From Cladosporium sp. IMV 00045 (lineage: Eukaryota > Ascomycota > Dothideomycetes > Cladosporiales > Cladosporiaceae), in contig MSJI02000865.1 in NCBI GenBank assembly GCA_001931905.2, forward strand, positions 38,146-102,145: a stretch of DNA of 64,000 nucleotides, written 5' to 3'. A program made the translations under genes and the position numbers. Positions 34,314-45,100 of the stretch are shown in pieces. The notes below the pieces were generated by a model that was given only the letters and a program-made list of their open reading frames with translations, was not told the DNA's origin and ran no database searches. Position 1 is the stretch's first letter, and every line of letters begins with the position of its first letter.

Positions 34314-34321
34314 TCTTTAAC

Positions 34322-35158
34322 GTACGGAAGTAAAAGAAAGGGTTCCCTTATCTATTACTTATTAGAAATAGGTAGCGACTATAATTAATAAGACTCTCTT
34401 ATCGATCAGTCTTTTTAACCTACGACTCTCCTCGTCGCTAACGATAGTATACTCGTTCCCTGCATATTTAGCTACTTCCTCGTCTATACGGCTATAGTCT
34501 TAGCGATCTTTTTTTAGGCTCTTATCGCCCGATGCGATACGCTTAAGTTTACTAACATCTTTTCTATCTATGTCGTTTCCGCCTAGTTTAGGGCTAAGAG
34601 ATAGATCTTCTATAGTAAGGATCTAAAATGGAACCTAAGTCGTCGCTAATTAAGGATTTTAGAACGATTTCTAGGAAGCTCGTAGGATACCCTAGATACT
34701 AATTTAGGAAGTTATACATAACTAACCGGACGTCGTCTCTTATATAATAGAGCTTTATAACACTACTAGCCGCTTTTTCTTTCCTTTCTATCTTTCTAAG
34801 AAGCTAGGACATCTCGTCCCGAAGATATAAGAGCCTTTACTAACGATTAAATAGTAGAAGAAACGATACTACGTAGGCTAAGTAGAAGCAAGAAAGACTA
34901 AGAAAAAAGAGCATTCGCTTTAAGCCGATTATGAGAATAGCGCAATATTTGTGTCTTAGGAGCATCGTAGAGAGTCGTAGGTCGTACGGGGGAGAAAGTA
35001 GAGGTAGATCTTAGCTATCGGGCTCGGTAGGAGTTAGGAGTTACTATACCCTCGGGTATATTTCACGCGAGCGTGAGACTAGTAAAAGCAATGCATGCGT
35101 GTTTAAGCGAGTACATATAGAGAGCTAGGCATCGCAAGGCAAGTCTATAGCTTGCAAC
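34322..35158. other. RIP-mutated DNA of unknown origin
   Basis: About 840 bp between the hAT target duplication and pogo copy 2. It is strongly TA-rich on the left and partly recovers CA/TG near 35080-35160. No frame, terminal repeat or motif is recognisable. Presumably a remnant of another repeat into which the hAT element inserted. Confidence 0.55.
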
Positions 35159-35160
35159 TA

Positions 35161-36997
35161 ACGTTACGGTAGGGGAAGCGGATTAGTAGGGGAAGCGGAT
35201 TACTCCCGCGCGCTTATTTCGCGTTATAACTCGATTCTTACGTGTCCTTTTCTCTTTTCCCTTTCTTATACCTTCTTATACCGAAGATACGCTTACTACG
35301 GCCCTAACGGCTTACCGAAACGGCGAATATCCCTCGATTCGAAAGTATTCTTACGCGTTTAATATCCCTTACTCTACTCTCGCTCTCCGGCTCTCGACTC
35401 GAACTTTTCGCTCTAAATCGCACGAATCGCAAAAGATCCTCTCGATAGCCGAAGAAGAGGCTCTCCTAAAGTCGATTACTCGATTATCGAAGTCGGGAGT
35501 CCCTATTACTCTCTCGTTTACGAGGGAACTCGCCGAAGAAATCCGTAACGCCCGCTTCCGCCTAACCTCGACTTCGGCTTCCTACCCTCCTATTAGTAAA
35601 AGGTAGATCGATAGGTTCTAAAAACGATACCCTATACTAAAGACTATATACTCTCGAGCTATAGACGCGAGCCGCTTCGAAGCGGTAAGCTATCCGACTA
35701 TAAACGCCTACTTTACCGCTCTTACTGACCTATTCCTCGAGAATTCCTACTCTTCCGACGCCGTTTTTAACGTCGACGAGACCGGTTTCGCTCTCGGTAC
35801 TACTTTACCTTCGAAAGTAATTATTAATAAAGAGGATACGAGAGCGTTTAAGAAGATTAGCGGAAGGTAAGAGTAGATAACGGCTATAGAGTACGTCGGA
35901 GCCTCGGGAGTCGCTCTACCTCCGCTTATTATCTTCCGGGCGAAAGATACGAATACCGGGTAGATACCGACTTCTACGCCCGAGAAGTAGAAGTTCTCTA
36001 CTTCTTCTAGCGGGTAGACGTCCGATTCTCACGCGTACGAGTAGTTAACTACGTTATTCGAACCCGAAACGGCCCGGAACGACGGAAAACGAAGGCTATT
36101 ACTACTCGACGGATACGGATCGCATCTTACGGCTAGGTTTATCGCTTTTTGCCTCGATAAAAGTATAGACCTAGTCGTATTACCGCCGCATACCTCGCAT
36201 ATATTACAACCTCTCGACGTCGGGCTATTTAGCCCTCTAAAGCGGGCTTTATCGACCGAGATTAACCGGCTTTTCCGGCTAGATACTCGACGAATACCGC
36301 GTATCGAGTGGACTTCGGCCTATATTACCGCTCGGTCTAGGGCTTTTACGACTAGGAACGTCGAATCGGCCTTCCGGGCGTCCGGTATCTACCCTCTAAG
36401 CCCGATTACTATCCTCTCTAATCTACGAATGCCTTCGGAGCCCTCTCGAGTTACTCCGCCTCCTATTACGACTCCGAACGATCTAGATCGCTCTCTACTA
36501 GATAGTTCGCCTCCGGAGGGTACGGAATTACGGGAGGCGACGTCGGTAGTTAACTCGATCGTTCGTTCGTCTACTCTCGAGACTCCCGTAAAGCGGTATA
36601 TCGAGCGATCGGGAGCGGCTTTCGAAAGGATATCTTCCTAGAATACCCTCTTACGGAAGGAGCTATCGGAGGCTCGGGAGCTATTACGGGTACGTAAGGA
36701 ACGTAAGAAAGGGAAGCGCGTAGCGATAAAAGGGAGGTTCGTCTTTAATACGAAGGAAATCCTCGAGGTAGTCGAGAAAGCGGAAGTAGAAGCGTCGAAA
36801 GGAAAGTCGAAAAAAAAGCGACCCCTACGAGGTACGACTCCCGAAATCGAGGACGACGAAGATAAAAGTATCGAGTATAATATATCCGAAAGTAAGAGCG
36901 ATTATATTATCGTAGCTAGTAGGAGATTAGATCGTAGGTAGAGAGGTTAAAATTCTAATCCGCTTCCCCTACTAATCCGCTTCCCCTACCGTAACGT
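35161..36997 (+). mobile_element. RIP-mutated pogo/Fot1-like DNA transposon, copy 2
   Basis: An 1837-bp full-length copy of the element at 2760-4594, with inverted repeats starting ACGTTACGGTAGGGGAAGC and ending as their complement at 36997. TA flanks it at 35159-35160 and 36998-36999. Each end again has two direct GTAGGGGAAGCGGA motifs. In the termini the first copy has GTCACGG where this one has GTTACGG, a RIP change. The inside is less decayed than in copy 1. Confidence 0.93.
35268..36941 (+). pseudogene. DDE_1-type transposase, RIP-inactivated, catalytic triad kept
   Basis: Aligned codon for codon with copy 1 (no indel; 558 codons to TAG 36939-36941). The start codon has become ATA (35268-35270), a TG-to-TA change. 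About nine in-frame stops remain. Unlike copy 1 it keeps all three acids: NVDETGFALG, LLDGYGSHL and QPLDVGLFSPL, plus Trp in IEWTSAY and Gln in ILQPL. One stop (ISS-TAG-NT, near 36640) replaces a GAG of copy 1, a change that is not RIP-like. The longest open piece is 36429-36641 (MPSEPSRVTPPPITTPNDL). Confidence 0.88.
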
Positions 36998-37314
36998 TAC
37001 TTAAAGAATCTCTAATAGTAGTAACCTTCCGTAAACGGCTAGTTTACGGCGGGTCGACTCCTTAAACTCCCTCGACCTCCTCTACTTTTAGTACTATTCT
37101 AGCCGTATTCCTTTCTATAGTACGCCTCGATCCCCTTTCTACTCTCCCTTAGTAATTCGCACGCCTTATACTATAAGCATTACTTAATAACCGGGCCGAG
37201 CTCCTAGATCGCTTCCTATTCGGCGGCGGGGTATATAACGTCCTCTAACCTATACGTAACGTAGTCGAGTTTTTCTACTTATTCGATTATTTCTTTCCTA
37301 GTACTTACTATTAG
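36998..37314 (-). pseudogene. Fragment of OrsD/RecQ helicase repeat
   Basis: Collinear and nearly identical with 16286-16602 inside helicase remnant A, same orientation, about 317 bp. Differences are mainly G-to-A or C-to-T (for example GTGACC to GTAACC, TTTGCGG to TTTACGG), so this copy is more RIP-mutated. It begins exactly at the right TA of pogo copy 2 and ends at the same TTAG where the A/B junction lies. Confidence 0.88.
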
Positions 37315-38050
37315 TATCTAGTAACTTTAGCTAAGATACGCCTTAGTTTAGTCCGGAACTACTATAAGCTTATAATCTCTATAAACGATAATCTGAAAAT
37401 TCTAAAAGTATACGAATAGACTCTTAAAAGCGTCTATAATATATTAGCTATTAAGTAACGTATCCGTCCTAGTTTCTTAGTCGGCGGCCTCGCCTAAGCT
37501 TAGCTATACCGACCCCTATTATAGAATTTTCGCGATCCCTATCGTAATAGCGCGGTTATATATAATAGGGTTAAATATTAGCTATATACTATAAGAGTCG
37601 GTAGTCTTACTAGGTGCTTTTCTATACCTTTATTAGTATATTTCTATCTACGCTACCTCTTCGCGAGCGTCTAGCCTACGCTTCCGGCGGTCCCTTAATT
37701 CTAGCCGAACCGCCGTTACGCCCGCCGACCCTAACCCTAAGCCTTTACGAGCGGAACTTTAAATAGAATACCGGGATTTTCGAACCGCAATAATAACTTA
37801 CTACGCGGGTCTCCCGCTCCGGTATTAAAAACTTACGAGTAAAGTACCTACGAATTGAAATCTTACCGAGTTTAAAACGATTCCGACCGGTACTTTTCAT
37901 TCCTTCTACCCCCGGTTTTTTATAGAATCTACCCCCTCCGGCGAATTCGGTAGCCCGTACCCCCTATATATTATTATAGAATCCGCCCCGGATTCTTTAA
38001 AGGATTAAGGGTAGGGTTAGGTAAAGCGTCGATTTTCTATTACTAAAAGA
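37315..38050. other. RIP-mutated DNA of unknown origin, end of RIP block 2
   Basis: TA-rich, CA/TG-poor sequence with a telomere-like CCCTAACCCTAA at about 37728-37740. No coding signal is recognisable. Normal composition resumes at about 38050. Confidence 0.55.
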
Positions 38051-38106
38051 ACGGTTAAGTTATAACTCTCACTGAGTATATCTCGTGACGTTGTTAGTTA
38101 GGCGTA

Positions 38107-38139
38107 TAGGGTTGGGGTTGGGGTTGGGGTTAGGGTTGG
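38107..38139 (+). repeat. Short interstitial telomere-like tract
   Basis: Six tandem units of the G-rich kind: TAGGG, then TTGGGG three times, TTAGGG and TTGG. TTAGGG is the usual fungal telomere unit. It lies at the boundary between RIP block 2 and normal gene space. Confidence 0.75.
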
Positions 38140-38329
38140 TGTTTCGGAATACCTCTAGAAATACGTCAACTCTCATAGACCTATATAACATGAACCTGGG
38201 TGATGCCTTTGGAGGTGAGGCAGGGAGGACAAGATCAAAGCACAAAGGCACATGAAAATATCGCATTACCGACCCCAAAATGAAACCTCGAGTTGAGACG
38301 CTGTCGAACCTGCAAATTATCCTGCTACG

Positions 38330-39898
38330 CTATCTCTTCACGCTTTTCCAAAGCGTACTGAAAGGCCCAAGTAATCCAACAATAGTCCAGCTTGATACGG
38401 CGTATATCACAACAGCGATCACCAGCAAACGCCAGTTGCCACCTCGGGCGAAACCAATAGTGTTGGCGTTTACCCAGAAGATAAGGATTGCGCCTGCAGT
38501 AATACCAGCGTGCAAAGACCCAACAAGTAGCGCAAAAAGCCGTGAAGACATCAGTATCTCGTGAAACTCTGATACCCTTTCGTTCAGGTTGTCGGTCACA
38601 TTTTGCGTTGATGTCTGTTGCCCAGCCAGTGCGCTTATCAGTGGTTCATGGGATCGGCGGCTGTAGGTCGTTGTTATTGAGTTCCTTGACGGTCTAAGCT
38701 GCTCGGTCGTCGGGTTTGTTGTGGATTGCACTTGAAGCTCGTAATCGGTCTCCTGCGAGGGGCTCTTCTCACGATTCGCAGCGCGAAATTGTCCGAATGG
38801 CATGAGCATGTTCTCAATCAGGACACCAAGCGGTTGGAGGAGGAGAATAAGCGGTACTAATTGACCAAAGCCCCATTCATCTTCTTGTCCAGCTGTCGAC
38901 GCAAGATTTTGCTCGCGGGGGATGATTACTTGCATTGTCCCAAAGACCAATCCAAGGACAGAGAGCCAAAGCGACGCAGAGAAAGAGACCATGGTTTCCA
39001 GGATAGCAAGACCAGGAAGAATCGCCATAAGCAGTAGGCGAAATGCCACAATATAGCAACAGCTCCTTCGCTTGGTGTATCGTTTCGCGATTGCGGATAG
39101 ACATCGCTCCATCAACGCCTCGATTGGTAGGCGGAAGGTCTCATGGTATAGCTTTCTCGGAGCTTCCCACATGTCCAAGACTTTCCAGATGTACGAGAGG
39201 ATGAGGATTGCATAACCAAGAGGTGCATCGCTGTTGACACCTTCTCCGTAAGTCCTGCCCCAAAAGCAAACCGCGGGTACTCCCCAGCCAGTCGGCGCAG
39301 ATTCTACCAGGTCAGGGTTCAGGGGATCTCTCGGATTTGCAATACCCCACTGAGAACTGATGGTAGGCACCAGGCCGATGAGAAGCATCACAAACAGTGC
39401 GACCATACCCACCAGTCTCCAAGTCTTGAGACCATAGTGTTGTGTTAGATACGGTCTTAGCAAAGAGATCGCGGACAAATGCACGGAACTTGAGAGCCAA
39501 GCAAGGTACAAGACAACTTGGTAATGATAGACACTGATGTCCCCTTTGCGAAGGCCGCGAAAGCCAGCAGCTAAGATAGCAATTCCAGTGACGATCTGAT
39601 TGTCGCTCAGAGTGAGAATGAATTGCCGCAATGCGACCTGTATACGGGGAAATCGTTGCGTCCGGGAGGTTATGTGAAATACTTTCCGGTCCACTGGGGC
39701 CAGAAGCTCATCGTCGATGATCCCGAAGCAGTATGCGAGGAGCACTCCAACAAAAGTGACATAGGCGCTGATGTGAAAAGCGATCAAGACTCCTATTCCG
39801 GAAATGTCCGTGTTCGCTGTTGTGACCACGCCATTCTCGATTAATCTGACACATTCCTCTTCGGATAGCCTCATGCTCCGAATGTGCGTCGGAATCAA
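38330..39898 (-). CDS. Uncharacterised fungal polytopic membrane protein
   Basis: A single exon of 522 aa from ATG 39898. Hydrophobic segments are visible at about residues 30-60 (IGVLIAFHISAYVTFVGVLL), 105-120, 135-160, 175-195, 240-260, 295-340, 360-375 and two near the C-terminus (GSLHAGITAGAILIFWV, LLVIAVVIYAVSSWTIVGLL), with a Ser/Thr-rich cytosolic loop at about 385-460. The pattern CFGIIDDELL, DNQIVTGIAILAAGF, HYQVVLYLAWLSSSVHLSA is typical of a large ascomycete family of unknown function, often called 'integral membrane protein'. The frame is intact and composition normal, so this is the first ordinary gene past the repeat block. Confidence 0.8.
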   Translation of the reverse strand: MIPTHIRSMRLSEEECVRLIENGVVTTANTDISGIGVLIAFHISAYVTFVGVLLAYCFGIIDDELLAPVDRKVFHITSRTQRFPRIQVALRQFILTLSDNQIVTGIAILAAGFRGLRKGDISVYHYQVVLYLAWLSSSVHLSAISLLRPYLTQHYGLKTWRLVGMVALFVMLLIGLVPTISSQWGIANPRDPLNPDLVESAPTGWGVPAVCFWGRTYGEGVNSDAPLGYAILILSYIWKVLDMWEAPRKLYHETFRLPIEALMERCLSAIAKRYTKRRSCCYIVAFRLLLMAILPGLAILETMVSFSASLWLSVLGLVFGTMQVIIPREQNLASTAGQEDEWGFGQLVPLILLLQPLGVLIENMLMPFGQFRAANREKSPSQETDYELQVQSTTNPTTEQLRPSRNSITTTYSRRSHEPLISALAGQQTSTQNVTDNLNERVSEFHEILMSSRLFALLVGSLHAGITAGAILIFWVNANTIGFARGGNWRLLVIAVVIYAVSSWTIVGLLGPFSTLWKSVKR

Positions 39899-41780
39899 GG
39901 GGGCAACGAGTATAAGTCGTTCAAGCTTGAAAAGTCGTGTAAGCAGTCTATTGTGTTTCTATTAGCTACTCGCTTCTCGTGCAACTTCCACTCTTCGAGG
40001 GTATTGTACCGCAGACGACAGAAGGTCGATACTCACTAGGAGGGGAGAGATAAAGGCAGACAGTATAGTTGTAGGCGTAAGACTGAGGATGTTCAGCCCT
40101 ACAATTTTGCAGAGCGACATGCATTTCTACCTCACCCCTAGCATTATATAACTAACATGCTCTTTACCAAGGCTGCACGGCCTAGATTTGGTGGTACCGG
40201 CCGAGCTAGCCCATGCAATTGGCATGGGTTAAGGGCTTAGCGTATCGAGGCTGTGAAACATCCAAGCAATCATTGGTCGCCTATACGACACAGCCCTATG
40301 ACGGATAGATACCACGCCTCCGTGGTAAATGAACGCTTTCTTCTTGATGGCTTTAATCGTCGATTGCTTCTTAATCTCAGACGAAGATCTGGATCGAGGA
40401 TTAGGTGCATGAAACACAGTTTTCAATATTATAGCTCTCTCTTGTTTTTGTTCATGTCCTTTTTTTCATGATCAGAACCGCTGCGCCATCCAGAAGAGTT
40501 CAATCATCGATGTCCTCCTTTTCATCACCGACGCACGGTGGACGCCCTGGTGGCTGTGGCTGCTCGGGCCGCACGACCTCGAGTCCCGCCCGGTCCGCCT
40601 TGAACGGCTCGGACGGCTGCCAGTGCTTGAACCGCCTTGTAGAAATTAAACCTGACAAGATATTCTGCGTTACGTCTATCAGATCAAACATACATATATC
40701 CTTTCCTCATGGCAAAACAATCGACTATCGAGCGAGAGTTTTATAAAACTACATTTAGAATTATTACTGTAGTTTCTAATTTTTGCTCCGTGATGTATCT
40801 GAGTAGAGTTATAGTTACGTATTGGCGTTCGCCCGCGGAGGTAAGATCTTCCTACCGTTGGTGATTTTCTCACATGGGCTGTTGACCTGGCTAGCACGAG
40901 AGAACGTTGAATCGATGTGAAAACCAAACTCGCAAACTACATACATGTATCTAGGTACTTTCCAGGCCTCGCACTATACCGATCGAGATTGACCTACTAC
41001 GCACACAGAATCGTCTCCACGCAGGTCTAGAAGTGCCTACTAGATTGACCGACCGTTGTAGGAGATCATGTCTTCGAAAGGAGGGCAGTGTAGCCGAGTT
41101 GAAGATTGGCTTTCCCTATTCGCAACTTGCTCTCACTTCCTATCTCACGAGGAAATTCGACTTCTCGCACCACACAGTCACATGAACGATCCATCATGAC
41201 AGGCAGAGGTCCCCGCGCCGCGCCGCCCACAAGAGCTCCTTCGTCTGTAGATGCCACTCCACAAACAAGACCGGTTCCGTGAGGGCGTCGTTTCCGACTG
41301 CACTCTTGCGGTTTAGGCGCAGCGAGCGACATCGCGCAAACAGTGACCTCTCTGCGGGAGCTCGAGGACGCCATAGCGGACGACCCTGCCTTAGAGACTA
41401 TGTTCGCAGACGGAGCTCGCCGGCTACTAGCCTCTATATCGCGATGAGAACAAACGAGCCATTGGCAAGATGGTAGGCTAGTCGAGCTGGACCTAACCTA
41501 GGGATATTATTCATTGCTAACAGACCACGCCCAGAAAACAAGAGATAGCGTGTTTCACGCGTTCGAGAATCTATTAGAAGTTCTTCTAGGCGCAAGTGGC
41601 GAGAAGGCGAATTTTTCCTCTAGCGAGGTCTTTCATCGCCTTAATTGGCCGTCGTAGAAGACCTAGAAACTCTGTAAGACGCCTCCATCGATCGTGTGCG
41701 AGAGAACTTTCGCGCCTTACTCCGCGGTCTCGAGCTTTAAGACGACGACAGTGACGGTTTCCCGTCGCCGTCACCACGCA
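39899..41780. other. Intergenic, no supported gene
   Basis: About 1.9 kb. Several short open frames exist on both strands but none shows a domain, and an apparent two-part frame at 41197-41448 cannot be joined in phase by a GT...AG intron. It contains the promoter of the membrane-protein gene at its left end. Confidence 0.45.
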
Positions 41781-42023
41781 ATGGAGTTTGCTTCGTCCTT
41801 GACGCTAGCTAAATCGAGATGCTGGCGTGTTTTCAATGATAGTGATCCAAAGGAAAACATGCAAGCGTACGAGCAATGCAAGCTGCTTGCTATGGATATC
41901 TATTGGAAGCGGCCGGCGACGACTAGCAGTGGGTATCGAGAGTATAGAGAGATTGAGATCGGAATGCTTGACAGTGTTTACAGCGATCTGGAATTGTTAG
42001 CGCTACCAGAGGTGGAGCAATGA
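41781..42023 (+). CDS. Possible small protein or 3' exon (weak)
   Basis: Eighty codons from ATG 41781 (MEFASSLTLAKSRCWRVF), ending TGA 42023. The composition is protein-like (AYEQCKLLAMDIYWKRP, EIGMLDSVYSDLELLALPEVEQ), but no homologue is recognised and the upstream part lacks a clear exon. It lies convergent to the LAA1-like gene, 95 bp from its stop, and could equally be noncoding. Confidence 0.25.
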   Translation: MEFASSLTLAKSRCWRVFNDSDPKENMQAYEQCKLLAMDIYWKRPATTSSGYREYREIEIGMLDSVYSDLELLALPEVEQ

Positions 42024-42118
42024 GTGTGCGGTAATCTTACTAATCAATTACTGTCTGTGAACGTTTATACCATTTTAGATTGATCTGCTACACTTCCACC
42101 CAGTCCTCATACTGCCCT

Positions 42119-45100
42119 CTAGAAGTTGAACTTCAGAGCAATACTCGGCTCTCCCACAGCGCCGACATCCTGCTTGACCTGAGATCCTGCTCTTGCCTTG
42201 AGAATCCGCTCCATCAAACCCTTCTCCTCTGCCGGCAAAGAGCCCACCACGCCCCTAAAAACCGCTCCATCCGCTGCAGCAACCTCCAACAACCTAGTGG
42301 CAGCCTCTTGGTGAGCGAATTGGCCTCCACTCGCAGCACGTCGCAGCAGCGTCATGATAACAAGCGCAGTAATGGCGGGTCTGCCTGATTCTGCCACCTT
42401 GGGCACGTACGCGGTCAGAGTCTGCGTCATCAGCGATCGACTTTCATCCGCGCCTTCGAAGTCCACAGGTTGGGCGAGGAATTTGACGGCTTGCGCTAAG
42501 AAGCGTCTCTCGGAGATTCCGGCGAGCATGAGAGTTCTGATGCAGCCAGCTGCGACGCGGGAGGTCATACGACTTTCCAGGCATTCAATGAGCTCAGTGG
42601 TGAACTTGTCCAGAAGAGGATCGTTCTCGGTGAAGACGTCCTTGCCTGCGGTCGAGATGAGGATTGTGGCCGCGAGGAGAGAGTTCTTCTCACACGGCAG
42701 GCTTGCGTCCGTTTCTCTTCTTTGCGCGATGCGCAGAATGCCGAGGATCCTCGATAGAGAGTTCCTGAGCAAGCTTGCCGTGCTGGAAGATCCTGAGTTC
42801 TCAGCTATGATGTTGGCAACAAATCGCCTCAAGATGGGCAGACTTGTTGGAACCACCACAGCCTGTGCTGCACCAGTGCCCAGAATGGTGACGAAGATGT
42901 TGAGGATCGTGGCATGGAGGTCAGTCTTGATGATGCTGGGGAAGACGTCACTAACATCAACCAAAGCCTGGAGACTGGAGCGGACTAGACCCTGGGCTTC
43001 CTCATTTGCTTCCAAGCGCACCGAGACGGGTGTATCAGAAAGGCCAGGGATCAGACCCGCGAGGACAAGGACAATGATTCTGGTGAGCTCGAAGAGCTGC
43101 TCGATGTCTTCAGAAAGGTGGCCGTCATTCTCCGGGGTATCAATGCCATGGCGGGATGAAGGGTGAGCAATGCAAAGGTTCCGAGAGATCTCAACAATGA
43201 TCGCCTGCACACCAAGGCTTTCTGTAAGTACCATGCGGTCGAAAAGATCCATGCTCTCCGCAAAGATGACTTCTTGGTAAATAGCGTTGCCACTAACACT
43301 GGGTCTGAGGATCTTCTTCAATGCCTGCAAGATGTCCAGATTGCGCTGTCTTGTCACAATGTCGTCGTCGTTGGTGCGCACCGCGAGGGACTCGAACACC
43401 AGCCCGAAAAGGACGAAGAAGAAAGCCACAGGCTCTTCGCGGTAGTTGATATCCTGTCGTTTCTCAACTTCGGCCTCATCATCTTGAGCTGCAGGATCAA
43501 GCTTTTTGTTGTCGAGAGCGTCGAATACCAGCTCGCTGTCCTCGTCAATAAGACTGGCAATGGCGTCAACCAAGCTCAGCCAGCTTTCTTGGTAGAACCG
43601 CAGCAGGGTCTGTCTGTTCAACGAGGCGTAGACTGTGTCAAGGTCCTCCTCTGGCGCAGCAGCCGTGGCCGAAATGTCTGGCTCAAACCTCAATCGCGCA
43701 TACTCTTTGAGTGAATTGAGCCACATTGGCACCAGTCGTCCGATATGTGGTTTCACAACATCATCCAGGTATTTCTGCTCTCCGCTGGCAACTTGCAGCT
43801 CTGCCCACGCCGAGAAGACCGACATGCGCACCATGACTTGCGCATTGGAGCTCAACCCTTGAAGGTCTCCAATGGACGCTGTTTCACTTTGCTGCGAGAA
43901 GCTGTCGAGCGCTGAGACAAGCAACTTAAGGATTCGGCCCATACGCTCGACGTCGGTGACAATTCCTGTCGAGATGAAGGTGCCACAGACATCTACAGCC
44001 TCAGCAGCAAGCTCTGGGCTCGAGTCAGCAGCGAAAGCAGGCGTGAGCGCGGAACTGATCTGCGCTTGATACTGCTCAAGAAGCATAGCCTCGCTGAAAT
44101 CGGGATCCGGCGTGCGCCCAAACATCTTCAGAATCTGCTCGACGATGCGCAGACCAATGACTCTCAGCGCCGGCACTGACGCAGTCGAAGCTGAGAATGC
44201 TATCCTCACAATATCAGCCACCTTTGACTGCAGCGCGGCTTCACCAGGACTCTCCTCGCTGACCGTAGCTTCCTTGCTGATCATTGCAATCAGGGTGTGA
44301 AGACACTCCATTGCAAAAAGACGAACTTGCCAGCGCATGAGCTCCTGCGTGGAGCTTGCGGGTCCACCAGTAGCATCATCGTCTTCTTTCGCTGCACCCT
44401 CGGACACCGCAAATCCAGCGACTTCTTCGTCTTGCAGGTCTGGGCCGGCGGTATCCTTGGTGATTGCAGGTTTTGGCTGGTCGTTCCGCGCCTTTGTCTT
44501 TGTAAGGATTGTGTTGCACCGAGAAATCCATTCGCCGGGGTTGCTTGTTCCTGTCTGCTGCAGCCAGTTGAGGAAAATGTTCCGGATGGCGACAGTATTT
44601 GGTTGGTCATTGAGATACTCCCACAGCCTTTCTTCGAGACCGGGTTTCGCTGCGCGGGCAATCTCCGGGGCATCACGTCTCATGAGACCGAACAGACCCT
44701 GAACGGCAGTACTGGAGATTTCGCTGCTTGCGGAGTCTATGTCGCCTTGAAGACGTTGCACGTAATCCACAAATTCCAGATGACCGGGAGCGTAAAGCGA
44801 CAAGTGTTCCAGGCATCGCAGGCTGGCTAGTAAAATATCTGTCTCCTTCTCCTGTGAGAATAGTCTGACCAGGGTAAGGATCATGTCCCGCTGCTTCGCC
44901 ATGTCTTGTAAATCAGGGCCGAGAACGTTGATCAAAGAGTCCACGCCTTGCGCAATCGCAGCTGCTACCGGGAGATCGATGGAGGTGTTGGAGCTCGCCA
45001 GAACAGCGGTCTCGCTGTTGTGGCTGTCAGAGACATAAAGCTGGCTCAGCATTCCGATGGAGCTGGTGACATAACTCGAGAAGTTCAGACCGGCCGACTC

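Noticed and set aside
13010..38050. Starship-type giant element carrying accessory genes
   Set aside because: I saw no DUF3435 tyrosine-recombinase captain, and the three transposons have their own separate termini and target duplications. The helicases alone do not indicate a Starship.
40500..40927. Short minus-strand frames with Pro-rich translations
   Set aside because: Both strands are open over the same bases, there is no recognisable family, and lengths are within chance expectation.
41197..41448. Possible two-exon small gene (MTGRGPRAAPP..., then GAASDIAQTV...)
   Set aside because: The two parts cannot be joined in phase by any GT...AG pair between them, and no homology is recognised.
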